In this document: piece by piece, positions 31,377-39,926 of the stretch
How positions within the stretch are numbered: position 1 is the stretch's first letter
Layout of the letters: every line of letters begins with the position of its first letter
Assembly: GCA_965216945.1 (NCBI GenBank)
Contig: CBDCGU010000003.1
Span: 434,001-498,000 of the forward strand
Direction: 5' to 3'
DNA length: 64,000 bases
Origin: DATHZQ01 sp965216945
GTDB lineage: Bacteria; Actinomycetota; Acidimicrobiia; Spongiisociales; UBA5794
Made by a program: the position numbers and the translations under genes
The notes under the pieces: generated by a model
The model's database searches: none
What the model saw: only the letters and a program-made list of their open reading frames with translations
What the model was told of the DNA's origin: nothing

Positions 31377-31566
31377 ACCCCCGATTGCGGGCCTCGGGAA
31401 GCTGATCCGGCGCAAACGTCTGGAGCAGGTTGCGGCCGAACAAGTCGTCGGCCTCGTTGCGTCGCTCGAGCTCGTCGTAGTCGGCGTCGTCGTCGCAGTC
31501 GTACACGACCATCGTGTCACGCGCACCGACGAACCGGTGATCTTCGAATCGCCGCAATCGGCTCAT
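31360..31566 (-). CDS. Small hypothetical protein (68 residues)
   Basis: Short soluble protein with a basic start (MSRLRRFEDHRFVGARD), a hydrophobic strand MVVYD and then a very acidic stretch CDDDADYDELERRNEADD before a neutral-to-basic tail. The composition and phase bias look coding, and the compact pattern suggests a conserved small protein of actinobacteria, but I cannot name a family. It overlaps the end of the convergent hydrolase gene. Confidence 0.55.
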   Translation of the reverse strand: MSRLRRFEDHRFVGARDTMVVYDCDDDADYDELERRNEADDLFGRNLLQTFAPDQLPEARNRGFTPRR

Positions 31567-31621
31567 GGGCCCTCCGTCGCTCCGTCAGGCGGATCGTAGC
31601 GAACGATATGCCGGCCCCGGC

Positions 31622-32059
31622 TCAACCGCTGGTGAAGCGCATGATGGCTTCGGTCACCTGTGGAGTGGCCTGCCTGAGGTCGATCGTGCCGGACAAGTCG
31701 TCGCGCGCGATCTCGACCGTGACCGACGAGTCCGTGCTGGATGTACTCACCGTGACATCGAAGCCGCGGGCGTCGAGATTCTGCTCGAAATACGATGCAG
31801 CTGCCGGGACCTCCACGGGAAGCCGCATGATGACCTCGGTGGTACCGGCGCTTCTCACCATGAGCGTGCTCCCGATGACCGCTTCCGCAGGTACGGGGAA
31901 GTCGGAGGGCATCGACTCGGGCAATGACCCCGATCCGAAAACCACATCCTCCGAGGGATCGACCGTGGTGGTTGCCGCGTCGTCACCGCCACAGGCCGAC
32001 AGCGCCATGACGACGCCCACGACGAGCGCAACGGCGCGCCAGATGCTTGATGTGAACAC
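31622..32059 (-). CDS. Putative secreted lipoprotein
   Basis: From GTG 32059 the protein is 145 residues: a short basic start, a hydrophobic signal segment AVALVVGVVMA and a lipobox LSAC, so the mature protein would begin at that Cys and be lipid-anchored outside the cell. After a Thr/Asp-rich linker there is a globular part of about 100 residues with DFPVPAEAVIGSTLMVRS and ASYFEQNLDARGFDVTVS, a pattern of short domains seen in many actinobacterial lipoproteins with no known function. AGGAGG lies 9 bases before the GTG. Upstream in-frame codons to 32152 code only for a Pro/Gly-rich stretch. Confidence 0.72.
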   Translation of the reverse strand: MFTSSIWRAVALVVGVVMALSACGGDDAATTTVDPSEDVVFGSGSLPESMPSDFPVPAEAVIGSTLMVRSAGTTEVIMRLPVEVPAAASYFEQNLDARGFDVTVSTSSTDSSVTVEIARDDLSGTIDLRQATPQVTEAIMRFTSG

Positions 32060-32188
32060 GGGATGCGGCCTCCTGATGGAGCCTGTTGCGGCGAGCGGGA
32101 TTCTAGGAGCACCCGGGGGCTTTGCGATGGGTCCAGGCCCCCGGGAGCCCATCTGCCGGTCTGCCAGCCGAAGGCCGTGGATCGAGCG

Positions 32189-32656
32189 TCACGCGCCAGG
32201 TTCTTCGCCAGGATCGCCGAGAACATCGCCGCGCTCCGCATCGTCCACGACGTCACCCACCGCTCCGAGCTCGGCGAGATACGCGGCTTGGTGGTCGAGC
32301 ACCTCGATGATGGCCGCACCGTCGTAGGCGTATCCCTGCGCAAAGGCCCGCTCCTGGGCATATTGTGCGGCGTCGATGCCACCAACGACGGCGGCCCTCG
32401 AGTCGCGCAGTTGCGGATCCTGGAGGTAATGCAGCTCCCACTCGAGGATGCGGCGCACGTCGTGCCGGCCGAGCTGCGCCTTTGCGCCCGGACTGAGCCG
32501 CACGACGACGTACTCGAGCGCATCCTCGACGCTGTAGACGACGAGCTGCTCCGAGTGGCTGCTTCGCTCCTGCCAGCTGAAGGCGATCGCGACTGCGACG
32601 AGCAACGCAAACAGGACGATCGCAAGCACCAGCGCTCCCATCCCGCGATGGTACAT
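32189..32656 (-). CDS. Membrane-anchored hypothetical protein
   Basis: 155 residues from ATG 32656 (GGAGGGG upstream); ATG 32641 is an alternative. One N-terminal transmembrane helix ([20 protein letters not shown]) is followed by a soluble cytosolic or external domain: [30 protein letters not shown] and [20 protein letters not shown]. The C-terminus is acidic. I do not know the family. It diverges from the dsbB-like gene, and the 26-base gap between the starts must hold both translation signals, so the promoters likely overlap the coding ends. Confidence 0.65.
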   Translation of the reverse strand: MYHRGMGALVLAIVLFALLVAVAIAFSWQERSSHSEQLVVYSVEDALEYVVVRLSPGAKAQLGRHDVRRILEWELHYLQDPQLRDSRAAVVGGIDAAQYAQERAFAQGYAYDGAAIIEVLDHQAAYLAELGAVGDVVDDAERGDVLGDPGEEPGA

Positions 32657-32682
32657 TCCTGCACCGTCCCCTCCGGAGAGAC

Positions 32683-33267
32683 ATGTCCTTCGAAGTGATG
32701 CGCCGCTTTTTCGCCTTGCTGGCGATCGGAGTCGACCTCGCAGTGGTCGTCGGCGTCCTGCTGCTCGTCGCCAGCCGCTTTTCCCCGCGGTTCGCCGAGG
32801 TGCGCCGCGATGTCGAGGCCTCGCTGCTCGGACGCGAGCTCGTGCTGGCGTTCGTGGTGGCGACGGCGGCGACGCTGGGCAGCCTGTACCTGTCCGAGAT
32901 CGCCCACCTGGAGCCGTGCAAGTTCTGCTGGTTCCAGAGGATCGCCATGTACCCACTGGCCGTCATCCTGGGCATCGCCGCATGGCGGCAGGACCGAGGC
33001 ATCCGCATCTACGGAACGACGTTGGCGTCCATCGGCGGCGTCATCGCCGCCTATCACTATCTCATCCAGAACTACCCGAGCTTGAGCGCAGGCGAATGCT
33101 CGGTCACCGTGCCGTGCACCGCGGCCTACATCTGGGAGTTCGGGTTCGTGTCGATCCCTTGGATGGCATTGAGCGCGTTCGCCCTTATCATCCTCTTACT
33201 CCACGTTGCGCACAGCAACGATCGCAATGCTTCAAGCAGACTGCCCAAATCTGAGGTGACCACGTGA
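32683..33267 (+). CDS. Disulfide bond formation protein, DsbB/BdbC family
   Basis: Membrane quinone reductase that reoxidises a thioredoxin-like disulfide oxidase. The 194-residue protein has five predicted helices, the first being an extra N-terminal one. The CxxC of the first loop is CKFCWFQR (C79, C82), and the second cysteine pair is in GECSVTVPC (C139, C145), followed by the conserved [17 protein letters not shown]. The GGAGAG sequence precedes ATG 32683. Its stop overlaps the GTG of the next gene, a thioredoxin-like protein, which is the natural partner. Confidence 0.92.
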   Translation: MSFEVMRRFFALLAIGVDLAVVVGVLLLVASRFSPRFAEVRRDVEASLLGRELVLAFVVATAATLGSLYLSEIAHLEPCKFCWFQRIAMYPLAVILGIAAWRQDRGIRIYGTTLASIGGVIAAYHYLIQNYPSLSAGECSVTVPCTAAYIWEFGFVSIPWMALSAFALIILLLHVAHSNDRNASSRLPKSEVTT

Positions 33268-33959
33268 CCACGTCGAAGAAGCGGCCGCAAAAGGCCCAAG
33301 CCGGCACCGGCTCGAAGGCCGGAAAGCAGGGCTCACAAGCTCGCAAGATCCCCTGGCTGGCCATCGCGTTCGGCGTCGTCGCCGTTGCGTTGGTCGGCGC
33401 CATCGTGTTCACCGGTGGCGAAGAGGGCCTCTCCGACAGCGAGCGGATCGAACGTGTGGCGGGAAGCCCGGACATCAGCGGCGATGCGCTGCCGCCGTAC
33501 AGCGGTGCAGCCGACACGGCCGTAGGGCTGGCGGCGCCCCGCGTCGACGGCGCCGACGCGGACGGTACGCCGGTGTCGATCGGCCCGGAGGGAGGTGCCC
33601 AGGCTGTGCTCTTCCTGGCGCACTGGTGCCCGCACTGCCAGGCCGAGGTGCCGCGAGTCCAGCAGTGGCTCGACTCCGGTGGCGGCGTGGAGGGCGTGGA
33701 GATCGTGTCCGTCGCCACTTCGTACGACCCGGCCCGTGGCAACTGGTCGCCGACCGACTGGCTCGAGACCGAAGGGTGGACCCAGCCCGTGATCTACGAC
33801 GACGCCCAGTCGTCGGTCTTCGCATCGTACGGAGCCGGGGCGTTCCCGTTCTGGGTGTTCGTCGACAGCAACGGCAACGTCGTGCGACGGGCGTCAGGCG
33901 AGATGGACGTCGCCACACTCGAGGCGCTCCTCACCGAGACGGCGAACGCAGGGCAGTAA
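33264..33959 (+). CDS. Membrane-anchored thioredoxin-like protein (TlpA/BdbD-type)
   Basis: 231 residues: a basic cytoplasmic tail of about 28 residues, one transmembrane helix (PWLAIAFGVVAVALVGAIVF), then an external thioredoxin fold with the active site HWCPHCQAEVP (C122, C125) and the cis-Pro region AGAFPFWVFVD. The CPHC dipeptide is typical of oxidising DsbA-like enzymes, which fits with the DsbB homologue encoded 4 bases upstream (GTGA overlap). The pair would form disulfides in exported proteins. Confidence 0.9.
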   Translation: MTTSKKRPQKAQAGTGSKAGKQGSQARKIPWLAIAFGVVAVALVGAIVFTGGEEGLSDSERIERVAGSPDISGDALPPYSGAADTAVGLAAPRVDGADADGTPVSIGPEGGAQAVLFLAHWCPHCQAEVPRVQQWLDSGGGVEGVEIVSVATSYDPARGNWSPTDWLETEGWTQPVIYDDAQSSVFASYGAGAFPFWVFVDSNGNVVRRASGEMDVATLEALLTETANAGQ

Positions 33960-33965
33960 CGCCAG

Positions 33966-35084
33966 CTAGATACCCAAGCGGAGGGCGAGCACGCCGCGCC
34001 ACTCGGCGGCGTCACCGAACATGATCTGGCTGGATTTGGCGCGCTTGAAATAGAGGTGGGCGTCGTGCTCCCAGGTGAACCCGATGCCTCCGTGGATCTG
34101 GATCGTGTCCCCGGCCGCCGAGAAGAAGGCCTCGGAGCAGAATGCCTTCGCCAGCGGGGCCGCGATCTGCAACTCCGACGGGTCGGCGCCCGCGGCCCGT
34201 CCTGCGTGGTAGGCCGTCGACTTGGCCGACTCCACCGCCACGAGCATGTCCGCGCACTTGTGCTTGATGGCCTGGAAGGAGCCGATGGGTCGACCGAACT
34301 GCATGCGTTCCTTCGAATACTCCACGGACATCTCGAGACACTTCTGCGCACCTCCCACCTGCTCGAAGGCCAGTGCCGTCGCCGCCAAGTCGTAGAGACG
34401 TGGCAACGTGGTGCCATCGGCAACGGCGAGCCGCGCCGAGGCGGGAACCCGCACGTCGGTGAGTTGGAGCCGCGCCTGCTTGCGCGTCATGTCCATCGTC
34501 TCGAGCCGGGTGCGCTCCAGGCCCACCGCATGGCCGTCCACGGCAAAGAACGCGATCTCGCCGGCGTCATCCCGTGCCGTCACGAAGACGGTGTGTGCGG
34601 TGTGGCCGTCGAGAACATACGACTTGACCCCGTTGAGCACCACCTCGTCACCGTCCGGAACCGCCGAAGTGACGATCGTGGCGGGATCCCAGGTGCCGCC
34701 CTCCTCGACGATGGCAACCGCAGCCGTGGTTTCGCCTGCTGCGATGCCAGGAAGGTATGTGCGCTTCTGCTCGTCGCTCCCGGCCAGGAGCAGGAGGTTG
34801 GCGGCGAGTACGACAGAACCGAACAAGGGGGAGGGCGTCATCGCTCTCCCCATCTCCTCGAGCACGATGCCGAGCTCGAAGTAGCCGAACCCGGCGCCGC
34901 CGAACTCGTCGGGGATGTGCATGGCGGGAAGCCCCAGCTCCGCCATGTCGGACCAGAGCTCGGGGTCGTAGCCGGTCTCGGTCTCCATCAGTTCGCGCAC
35001 CCGAGTGATCGGTGCCTTGTCGGCGAGAAAACCTCTCACCGAGTCACGCAGCATCTCTTGTTCGGGCGAAAGTGCGAACGACAT
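33966..35084 (-). CDS. Acyl-CoA dehydrogenase
   Basis: FAD enzyme that introduces a trans-2 double bond into an acyl-CoA; 372 residues. N-terminal FSLSPEQ-like start (MSFALSPEQEMLRDSVRGFL), FAD-site AVAIVEEGGTW region, and the C-terminal helix bundle with FGRPIGSFQAIKHKCADM and IHGGIGFTWEHDAHLYFKR are standard. Where many members have a catalytic Glu near the C-terminus, this one reads GGIGFTWEHD, typical of actinobacterial FadE proteins acting in lipid or steroid side-chain degradation. GAGGAG precedes ATG 35084. It may work with an unlinked heteromeric partner. Confidence 0.9.
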   Translation of the reverse strand: MSFALSPEQEMLRDSVRGFLADKAPITRVRELMETETGYDPELWSDMAELGLPAMHIPDEFGGAGFGYFELGIVLEEMGRAMTPSPLFGSVVLAANLLLLAGSDEQKRTYLPGIAAGETTAAVAIVEEGGTWDPATIVTSAVPDGDEVVLNGVKSYVLDGHTAHTVFVTARDDAGEIAFFAVDGHAVGLERTRLETMDMTRKQARLQLTDVRVPASARLAVADGTTLPRLYDLAATALAFEQVGGAQKCLEMSVEYSKERMQFGRPIGSFQAIKHKCADMLVAVESAKSTAYHAGRAAGADPSELQIAAPLAKAFCSEAFFSAAGDTIQIHGGIGFTWEHDAHLYFKRAKSSQIMFGDAAEWRGVLALRLGI

Positions 35085-35194
35085 CCGGCTCCTCTTCGTT
35101 CAGGCGCGAGGCATTCTGCCACGCCCCCGATCGGCCACATCGCCTGGACACGCCGCAGGCACGACGAGCCGCCCGGCGAGCCGCCACCGACCGC

Positions 35195-35200
35195 TACGCT
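35195..35200 (+). promoter_or_regulatory. -10 box (TACGCT) for the metallo-hydrolase gene
   Basis: TACGCT lies 9 bases before ATG 35210 and no ribosome binding site is visible, which favours this ATG over upstream in-frame codons. Confidence 0.4.
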
Positions 35201-35209
35201 TCGCGCCCA

Positions 35210-35818
35210 ATGTCGACCCTGTGGCACTACGAGACCGAGGCGCTCCGGATTCGCAAACTGTGCGTCGGTGCCTACGAGAACAACAGCTACGTCCTGGCGT
35301 GCCGCACGACCGGCGCGGCCGTGATCATCGACGCCGCAGCCGAAGCAGGCAAGATCATGGGCGCCGTGGACGGGCTACGGCCACAGGCGATCCTCACGAC
35401 CCACGGCCACTTTGATCACGTGGGAGCGGCGAGGGAGGTCGCCGCCTCGCTCGACATCCCGTTTCTGCTGCACCCGGCAGACGAGCCACTCGCCGGGATG
35501 GCAGCCGACGGGCCCGTCGGGCAAGGATCGATCGAGGTCGGCGAGGTCACACTCACGGCGGTGCACACGCCGGGTCACACGCTGGGATCTACGTGCTTCG
35601 TGCTGCCCGGAGTCGTCTTCACCGGAGACACGCTGTTCCCGGGTGGACCGGGCGCCACCGTCAGCCCCGGTTCGAGCTTCGACGAGATCATCTGGAGCAT
35701 CGAGACCCACTTGTTCTCGCTGCCGGACGACACGATCGTCATGCCGGGCCACGGTCTCGACACGACAATCGGCGAAGAGCTCCCGGCGCTGCCCGACTGG
35801 ATCGAGCGCGGCTGGTAG
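35210..35818 (+). CDS. Metallo-beta-lactamase-fold hydrolase (glyoxalase II-like)
   Basis: 202-residue MBL-fold enzyme with the complete metal set: THGHFDHVG (HxHxDH), His in VHTPGHTLGS, Asp in FTGDTLFPGG and His in MPGHGLDTT. Short, single-domain members of this group hydrolyse thioesters such as S-lactoyl conjugates or are persulfide dioxygenases; the specific substrate is not evident. The following F420-type oxidoreductase starts 34 bases downstream and may be cotranscribed. Confidence 0.9.
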   Translation: MSTLWHYETEALRIRKLCVGAYENNSYVLACRTTGAAVIIDAAAEAGKIMGAVDGLRPQAILTTHGHFDHVGAAREVAASLDIPFLLHPADEPLAGMAADGPVGQGSIEVGEVTLTAVHTPGHTLGSTCFVLPGVVFTGDTLFPGGPGATVSPGSSFDEIIWSIETHLFSLPDDTIVMPGHGLDTTIGEELPALPDWIERGW

Positions 35819-35852
35819 CCACCGCCGCTCAGAAGAACACGGAGACATATCG

Positions 35853-36791
35853 ATGGAACTCGGACTCATGGTGGAGCCCCAGGTGGGCGGTACGTACGAC
35901 GAGCTCGCCGCACTGGCGAAGTGGGCCGAAGCCACAGGGCTCGATGCCTTTGCCCGCTCCGACCACTACACCAACATGGCGACGTCGACCCACGCCACCG
36001 ATGCGCTCACATCGTTCGGAGGCTTGGCACGGGAGACTTCCTCCATCAAGCTCACCGTGCTCGTGACACCGTTGACGTTCCGCCATCCTGCCGTGATCGC
36101 CAAGACGGCGGCGACACTCGACGAGATGTCGGGAGGGCGCTTCGAGCTGGGAATCGGCACCGGCTGGATGGAACCGGAACACGATCTGTTCGGCATGGAG
36201 CTCGGACCCCTCGGGCAACGATTCGATCGGTTGGAGGAAGCGCTCGGCTACCTGTGGGCGGCGTTCGGCAGAGCGCCCGGGGGCTTCTCGGGTGTGCACT
36301 TCGACCTCGCCGACATCGAGGTGCTTCCCAGGGTCGAGGAGAGCACACCGATTGTCATCGGTGGCTCCGGTATGAAGCGCACACCCACCCTCGCCGGCCG
36401 GTACGCCGACGAATACAACATGTTCGTGACCGGCAAGGAGACGCTCGACGCTCGGCTGGCGGTGATGCGCACGGCGGCCGACACCGCCGGCCGCGACGCC
36501 GACGCCATCAAGATCTCGATGGCGGTGTCGCCTGTCTTCGGCTCCGACCGATCCGAGTACGAGCAGGCGCTGGCCCGGCGCGCCGCCGGTCGCAACATGG
36601 ACGCCGCCGACTACGTCGCCGTACTCGACGATCGTGACATCCCCCACGGCACCGTCGACGCAGTTGCGGAACGCCTGACGGAGATGGCCTCATGGGGCGT
36701 CGGCCGCTTCTACCTCCAGCAGTTCGCCGCTCTCGACGACGTCGACACCGAGAGCTTGGCCACGCTGACCGAAGCCCTGCGTTCGGCCTGA
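35853..36791 (+). CDS. Luciferase-like (LLM class) F420-dependent oxidoreductase
   Basis: TIM-barrel protein of the bacterial luciferase-like superfamily, 312 residues. It begins MELGLMVEPQ and continues with SDHYTNM, LTVLVTPLTFRHPAVIAKTA, and MSGGRFELGIGTGWMEPEH, a motif shared by F420-dependent enzymes of actinobacteria; PIVIGGSGMKRTPTLAGRYAD is the second cofactor-site segment. FMN use cannot be excluded. The substrate is unknown. Start ATG 35853 has GGAGAC upstream. A 112-base gap with a leaderless promoter separates it from sufC. Confidence 0.88.
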   Translation: MELGLMVEPQVGGTYDELAALAKWAEATGLDAFARSDHYTNMATSTHATDALTSFGGLARETSSIKLTVLVTPLTFRHPAVIAKTAATLDEMSGGRFELGIGTGWMEPEHDLFGMELGPLGQRFDRLEEALGYLWAAFGRAPGGFSGVHFDLADIEVLPRVEESTPIVIGGSGMKRTPTLAGRYADEYNMFVTGKETLDARLAVMRTAADTAGRDADAIKISMAVSPVFGSDRSEYEQALARRAAGRNMDAADYVAVLDDRDIPHGTVDAVAERLTEMASWGVGRFYLQQFAALDDVDTESLATLTEALRSA

Positions 36792-36890
36792 CGGCGACGC
36801 GCCTGCACTCCCGCACCGAGTCGACCACAGCCGACCCGGCACGGCACCGGCGCTTGCGAACAGCAGGTCAGCATGGGAGTTCGCCCTCAC

Positions 36891-36896
36891 TACACT
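36891..36896 (+). promoter_or_regulatory. -10 box (TACACT) for sufC-sufS
   Basis: TACACT lies 7 bases before ATG 36904, so the sufCS message probably begins at its start codon. No -35 box of standard sequence is obvious. Confidence 0.5.
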
Positions 36897-36903
36897 TCGG
36901 GAC

Positions 36904-37662
36904 ATGGCATCCGCACCCCTCCTCTCCATCGAAGACCTGCGCGTGTCCGCCGGCGACGTGGAGATCATCAAAGGCCTCGAACTGACCGTCGATCGGGGCG
37001 AGATCCATGCGCTCATGGGTCCCAACGGATCAGGCAAGAGCACCCTGGCATCGGTGCTCATGGGCCACCCGAGCTACGAGATCACCTCGGGCCGTGTGCT
37101 CTACAAGGGCGAGGACATCGCCGCCTGGACGCCGGACGAACGCGGGCGCGCCGGGATGTTCCTCGGCTTCCAGTACCCGGAGGAGATCCCCGGCGTGTCG
37201 GTGGTGAACTTCCTTCGGACCGCCCTCTCCAATCGCACGGGCACGGATTACACGGTTCTCGAACTGCGTTTGAAGGTCATGGAGGTCATGAAGAGCCTCG
37301 AGATGGAATCGTCGTTCGCCGACCGCTACCTCAACGAGGGCTTCTCCGGCGGAGAGCGCAAACGCAACGAGGTGTTGCAGATGGCGGTGCTCGAGCCCGA
37401 GCTCGCCGTGCTCGACGAGACGGATTCCGGGCTCGACATCGACGCTCTCCGGACCGTCGCCGAAGGTGTGAAGCGGCTCGCCGACGAGGAGCGTGGCTTC
37501 CTGATCATCACCCATTACCAGCGCATGCTCGACTACATCGAGCCCACCCACGTCCACGTGTTCGTGGATGGGGCCATCGTCCAGAGCGGCGGTTCCGATC
37601 TTGCACAGCGCGTCGAGACGGGCGGCTATGAAGAGTTCCGCCCTGTGGGAGCGGCCGGCTGA
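36904..37662 (+). CDS. sufC: Fe-S cluster assembly ATPase SufC
   Basis: ABC-type ATPase of the SUF iron-sulfur assembly system; it works with SufB and SufD. The 252-residue protein has Walker A GPNGSGKSTLASVLMGHPSY, the SufC-typical FLGFQYPEEIPGVSVVNFLR, signature FSGGERKRNEVLQMA, and Walker B LAVLDETDSGLDIDAL, followed by IITHYQRMLDYI. The stop overlaps the ATG of sufS by one base (TGATG). SufB and SufD genes, which normally lie just upstream, are absent here. Confidence 0.96.
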   Translation: MASAPLLSIEDLRVSAGDVEIIKGLELTVDRGEIHALMGPNGSGKSTLASVLMGHPSYEITSGRVLYKGEDIAAWTPDERGRAGMFLGFQYPEEIPGVSVVNFLRTALSNRTGTDYTVLELRLKVMEVMKSLEMESSFADRYLNEGFSGGERKRNEVLQMAVLEPELAVLDETDSGLDIDALRTVAEGVKRLADEERGFLIITHYQRMLDYIEPTHVHVFVDGAIVQSGGSDLAQRVETGGYEEFRPVGAAG

Positions 37663-38891
37663 TGGCGGCGCTCTCTCATGTGAGAAGCGACTTCCCGATC
37701 CTGTCGCGAATGATCGGCGATCACCCGCTCGTCTATCTCGACTCGGCCTCCACGAGCCAGAAGCCGGCCTCGGTCATCGATGCGATCAGCGAGTACTACC
37801 GCACGACGAACGCCAACGTGCACCGTGGCGCCTACACGTTGTCCGACGAGGCGACCACCCGGTACGAGGGGGCGCGCGCCAAGGTGGCCGGCTTCATCGG
37901 CGCCGGCCGCCACTCCGAGGTGGTCTTCACCCGAGGCACGACCTCCGCGATCAACGCCGTCGCCTACGGCTGGGGCCTCAACCGCCTCAACGAGGGCGAC
38001 CGCATCGTGCTGACCGTCATGGAGCATCACTCCAACATCGTCCCCTGGCAGATCGTTGCCCGCCACACCGGGGCCCAGCTGGCCTACCTCCACCTCGGCG
38101 AGGACTACCAGCTCGACGTCTCTGATCTCGATACTGTGTTCGATGACCGCACCAAGGTGCTGGCCGTCAGTGGCATGTCGAACGTGACCGGCGCCATTCC
38201 CCCGTTGCGAGAGCTCATCGACGCCGCCCACCGCGTCGGGGCCATCGTCGTGGTCGACGGCGCCCAGGCCGTTCCCCACATGCCGGTCGACGTGGCGACG
38301 CTCGGCGCCGATTTCATGGCGTTCAGCGCCCACAAGATGCTTGGACCGACAGGTATCGGGGTGCTGTGGGGTACCTCGGCGCTGCTGGAGGAGATGGAAC
38401 CGGCCGACGGTGGCGGGGAGATGATCTCCGACGTCCGGCTCTACGAGTCGCGGTGGGCTCCGGTCCCCCACAAGTTCGAGGCCGGCACACCGCCCATCGC
38501 CCAGGCAATCGGATTCGGCGCCGCGATCGACTATCTCGACAAGCTCGGCATGGACGAGGTTCGACGGCACGAGGTGGAGATCACGTCGTATGCGCTGCAG
38601 CGGCTCGCGGAGGTTCCCGACCTCGTCGTGCACGGCCCGGCCGACGTCGAGCACCGAGGAGGGGCCGTCAGCTTCACGCTGGGCGACATCCACGCTCACG
38701 ACCTGGCCACCATCCTCGACGAGGAGGCCGGCGTTGCGATCCGCGCCGGACACCATTGCGCCAAGCCGCTGATGCGGGAGATCGAGGTCAACTCGACCGC
38801 CCGAGCCTCGTTCTACGTGTACACCATCGAGGACGACATCGACCGGTTGGTCGACGGCTTGCACCGTGCCCGCGAGGTGTTCGGGCTGTAA
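37662..38891 (+). CDS. sufS: Cysteine desulfurase SufS
   Basis: PLP enzyme that takes sulfur from cysteine for Fe-S cluster assembly; 409 residues. The PLP lysine lies in MAFSAHKMLGPTGIGVLWG, the substrate-site segment is NANVHRGAYTLSDEATT, and the catalytic cysteine loop is RAGHHCAKPLM, the form found in SufS-type (group II) desulfurases. It is coupled to sufC by a one-base overlap. A SufU or SufE partner does not follow; the next gene encodes an unrelated membrane protein. Confidence 0.95.
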   Translation: MAALSHVRSDFPILSRMIGDHPLVYLDSASTSQKPASVIDAISEYYRTTNANVHRGAYTLSDEATTRYEGARAKVAGFIGAGRHSEVVFTRGTTSAINAVAYGWGLNRLNEGDRIVLTVMEHHSNIVPWQIVARHTGAQLAYLHLGEDYQLDVSDLDTVFDDRTKVLAVSGMSNVTGAIPPLRELIDAAHRVGAIVVVDGAQAVPHMPVDVATLGADFMAFSAHKMLGPTGIGVLWGTSALLEEMEPADGGGEMISDVRLYESRWAPVPHKFEAGTPPIAQAIGFGAAIDYLDKLGMDEVRRHEVEITSYALQRLAEVPDLVVHGPADVEHRGGAVSFTLGDIHAHDLATILDEEAGVAIRAGHHCAKPLMREIEVNSTARASFYVYTIEDDIDRLVDGLHRAREVFGL

Positions 38892-38955
38892 CGCACCGGA
38901 GCGGCTGAGCCGAGCGGCCGGCCAGGTGTCATCGCCTCCCCGGCCGGTCCGGGTA

Positions 38956-39888
38956 GTGTCTCCAGGCCGCGACCGCCAGGGGGACACGATCACGAGGTTC
39001 TGGTCCGATCTCACGAGCTCCGACGCTTTTGCGCTCGGGCTCATACTCGGGGGTGCCGCCCTGATCGCCGGCGTCCTCCTCGCCGCTCTGCTGCGCCGAC
39101 CATCGCCGCCCGCATTCGGCGGATATCTCTACGCGGCAGCGGCGTTGGGCGCCCTGACATTGAGCTTCGACTTGCCCTGGGCCGTGCCGGCAGGTGCCGT
39201 GCTGGTCGCAGCCGCATGCGAGATCGGCGACGAGGTGTGGGACAGGGCCTTGGCCGGCATGTTCGGAGCCGCCGTCCTCGTCTTCGGGGCAGAGGTGGCG
39301 GCCGGGGTCGGCGCCATCGCCCTCACGGTTGCCATCGCCGGCGCCGCGGCACTGGTGGTGGCCTTCGACGAGACCTACAACCTCTCGGCCGTTGGATTGC
39401 CGCTGCTGGCCGGCTCGGCCGCCGGCGTGCTCGTCACGGTGCCGGATACGGAGCGGGCCATGGCACTCTTCGGCGCCGCCCTCCCGCTCATCCTTCTCGG
39501 ATGGCCAGCCCGGCTCTCCTCCCTCGGCGCCGGCGCCGGCGCCGCGGTAGTGCTGTTCGGCTGGGTCGGAGGGCTCGCCGGAATGGCCCGTCCGGGAGCC
39601 GCTGTAGGTTCGCTGGCCGCCCTCGGGTTGATGCTGGCGGCACCACTCGGGATGCGAATCGCAAGAGTCGCCAAACCGGCTCTGGCCCGGGTGGCGGCCG
39701 CTGGGCCGGGTCGGGCACTCGCCGTCGTGGTCATCCACGCAGGCATCGTATTCGGTGTGTCCCGCATTGCCGGGTTCCAGCAAGGCGCCGGCCTCGCCGC
39801 GCTGCTCGCCGCACCTTTCCTCGCCGCCGGTGCGGTGCTCGGCGCCGCCCCGGCGCCTTCCACAGAGCGGGCGCCCACGGAGCGCTGA
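38956..39888 (+). CDS. Polytopic membrane protein, unknown function
   Basis: Very hydrophobic, Ala/Gly/Leu-rich protein of about 300 residues with roughly nine helices, such as LGLILGGAALIAGVLLAALL, LALVVAF-like AGAAALVVAF, and AVVVIHAGIVFGVSRIAGF. A conserved-looking loop DLPWAVPAGAV and FDETYNLSAVGLP lie between helices. I cannot name the family. The start is uncertain: GTG 38956 lies within a TAGTGT sequence (38954-38959) that looks like a -10 box, while AGGGGG at 38978-38983 precedes an ATC codon at 38989. If the latter is the start, translation begins at an unusual codon. The next gene is an exported protein. Confidence 0.7.
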   Translation: MSPGRDRQGDTITRFWSDLTSSDAFALGLILGGAALIAGVLLAALLRRPSPPAFGGYLYAAAALGALTLSFDLPWAVPAGAVLVAAACEIGDEVWDRALAGMFGAAVLVFGAEVAAGVGAIALTVAIAGAAALVVAFDETYNLSAVGLPLLAGSAAGVLVTVPDTERAMALFGAALPLILLGWPARLSSLGAGAGAAVVLFGWVGGLAGMARPGAAVGSLAALGLMLAAPLGMRIARVAKPALARVAAAGPGRALAVVVIHAGIVFGVSRIAGFQQGAGLAALLAAPFLAAGAVLGAAPAPSTERAPTER

Positions 39889-39913
39889 CCAAGGCACAAC
39901 CACCGGCCCCACC

Positions 39914-39919
39914 TATGAT
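39914..39919 (+). promoter_or_regulatory. -10 box (TATGAT) for the exported hydrolase-like gene
   Basis: TATGAT lies exactly 7 bases before GTG 39927. The in-frame ATG at 39915 lies inside this box and ATG 39918 overlaps its end, so GTG is the better start. Confidence 0.5.
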
Positions 39920-39926
39920 GCGCGGC

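Noticed and set aside
39216..39917. N-terminal extension of the exported protein into the preceding membrane-protein gene
   Set aside because: Shadow frame with Arg/Gly-rich composition; the signal peptide and -10 box place the start at 39927.
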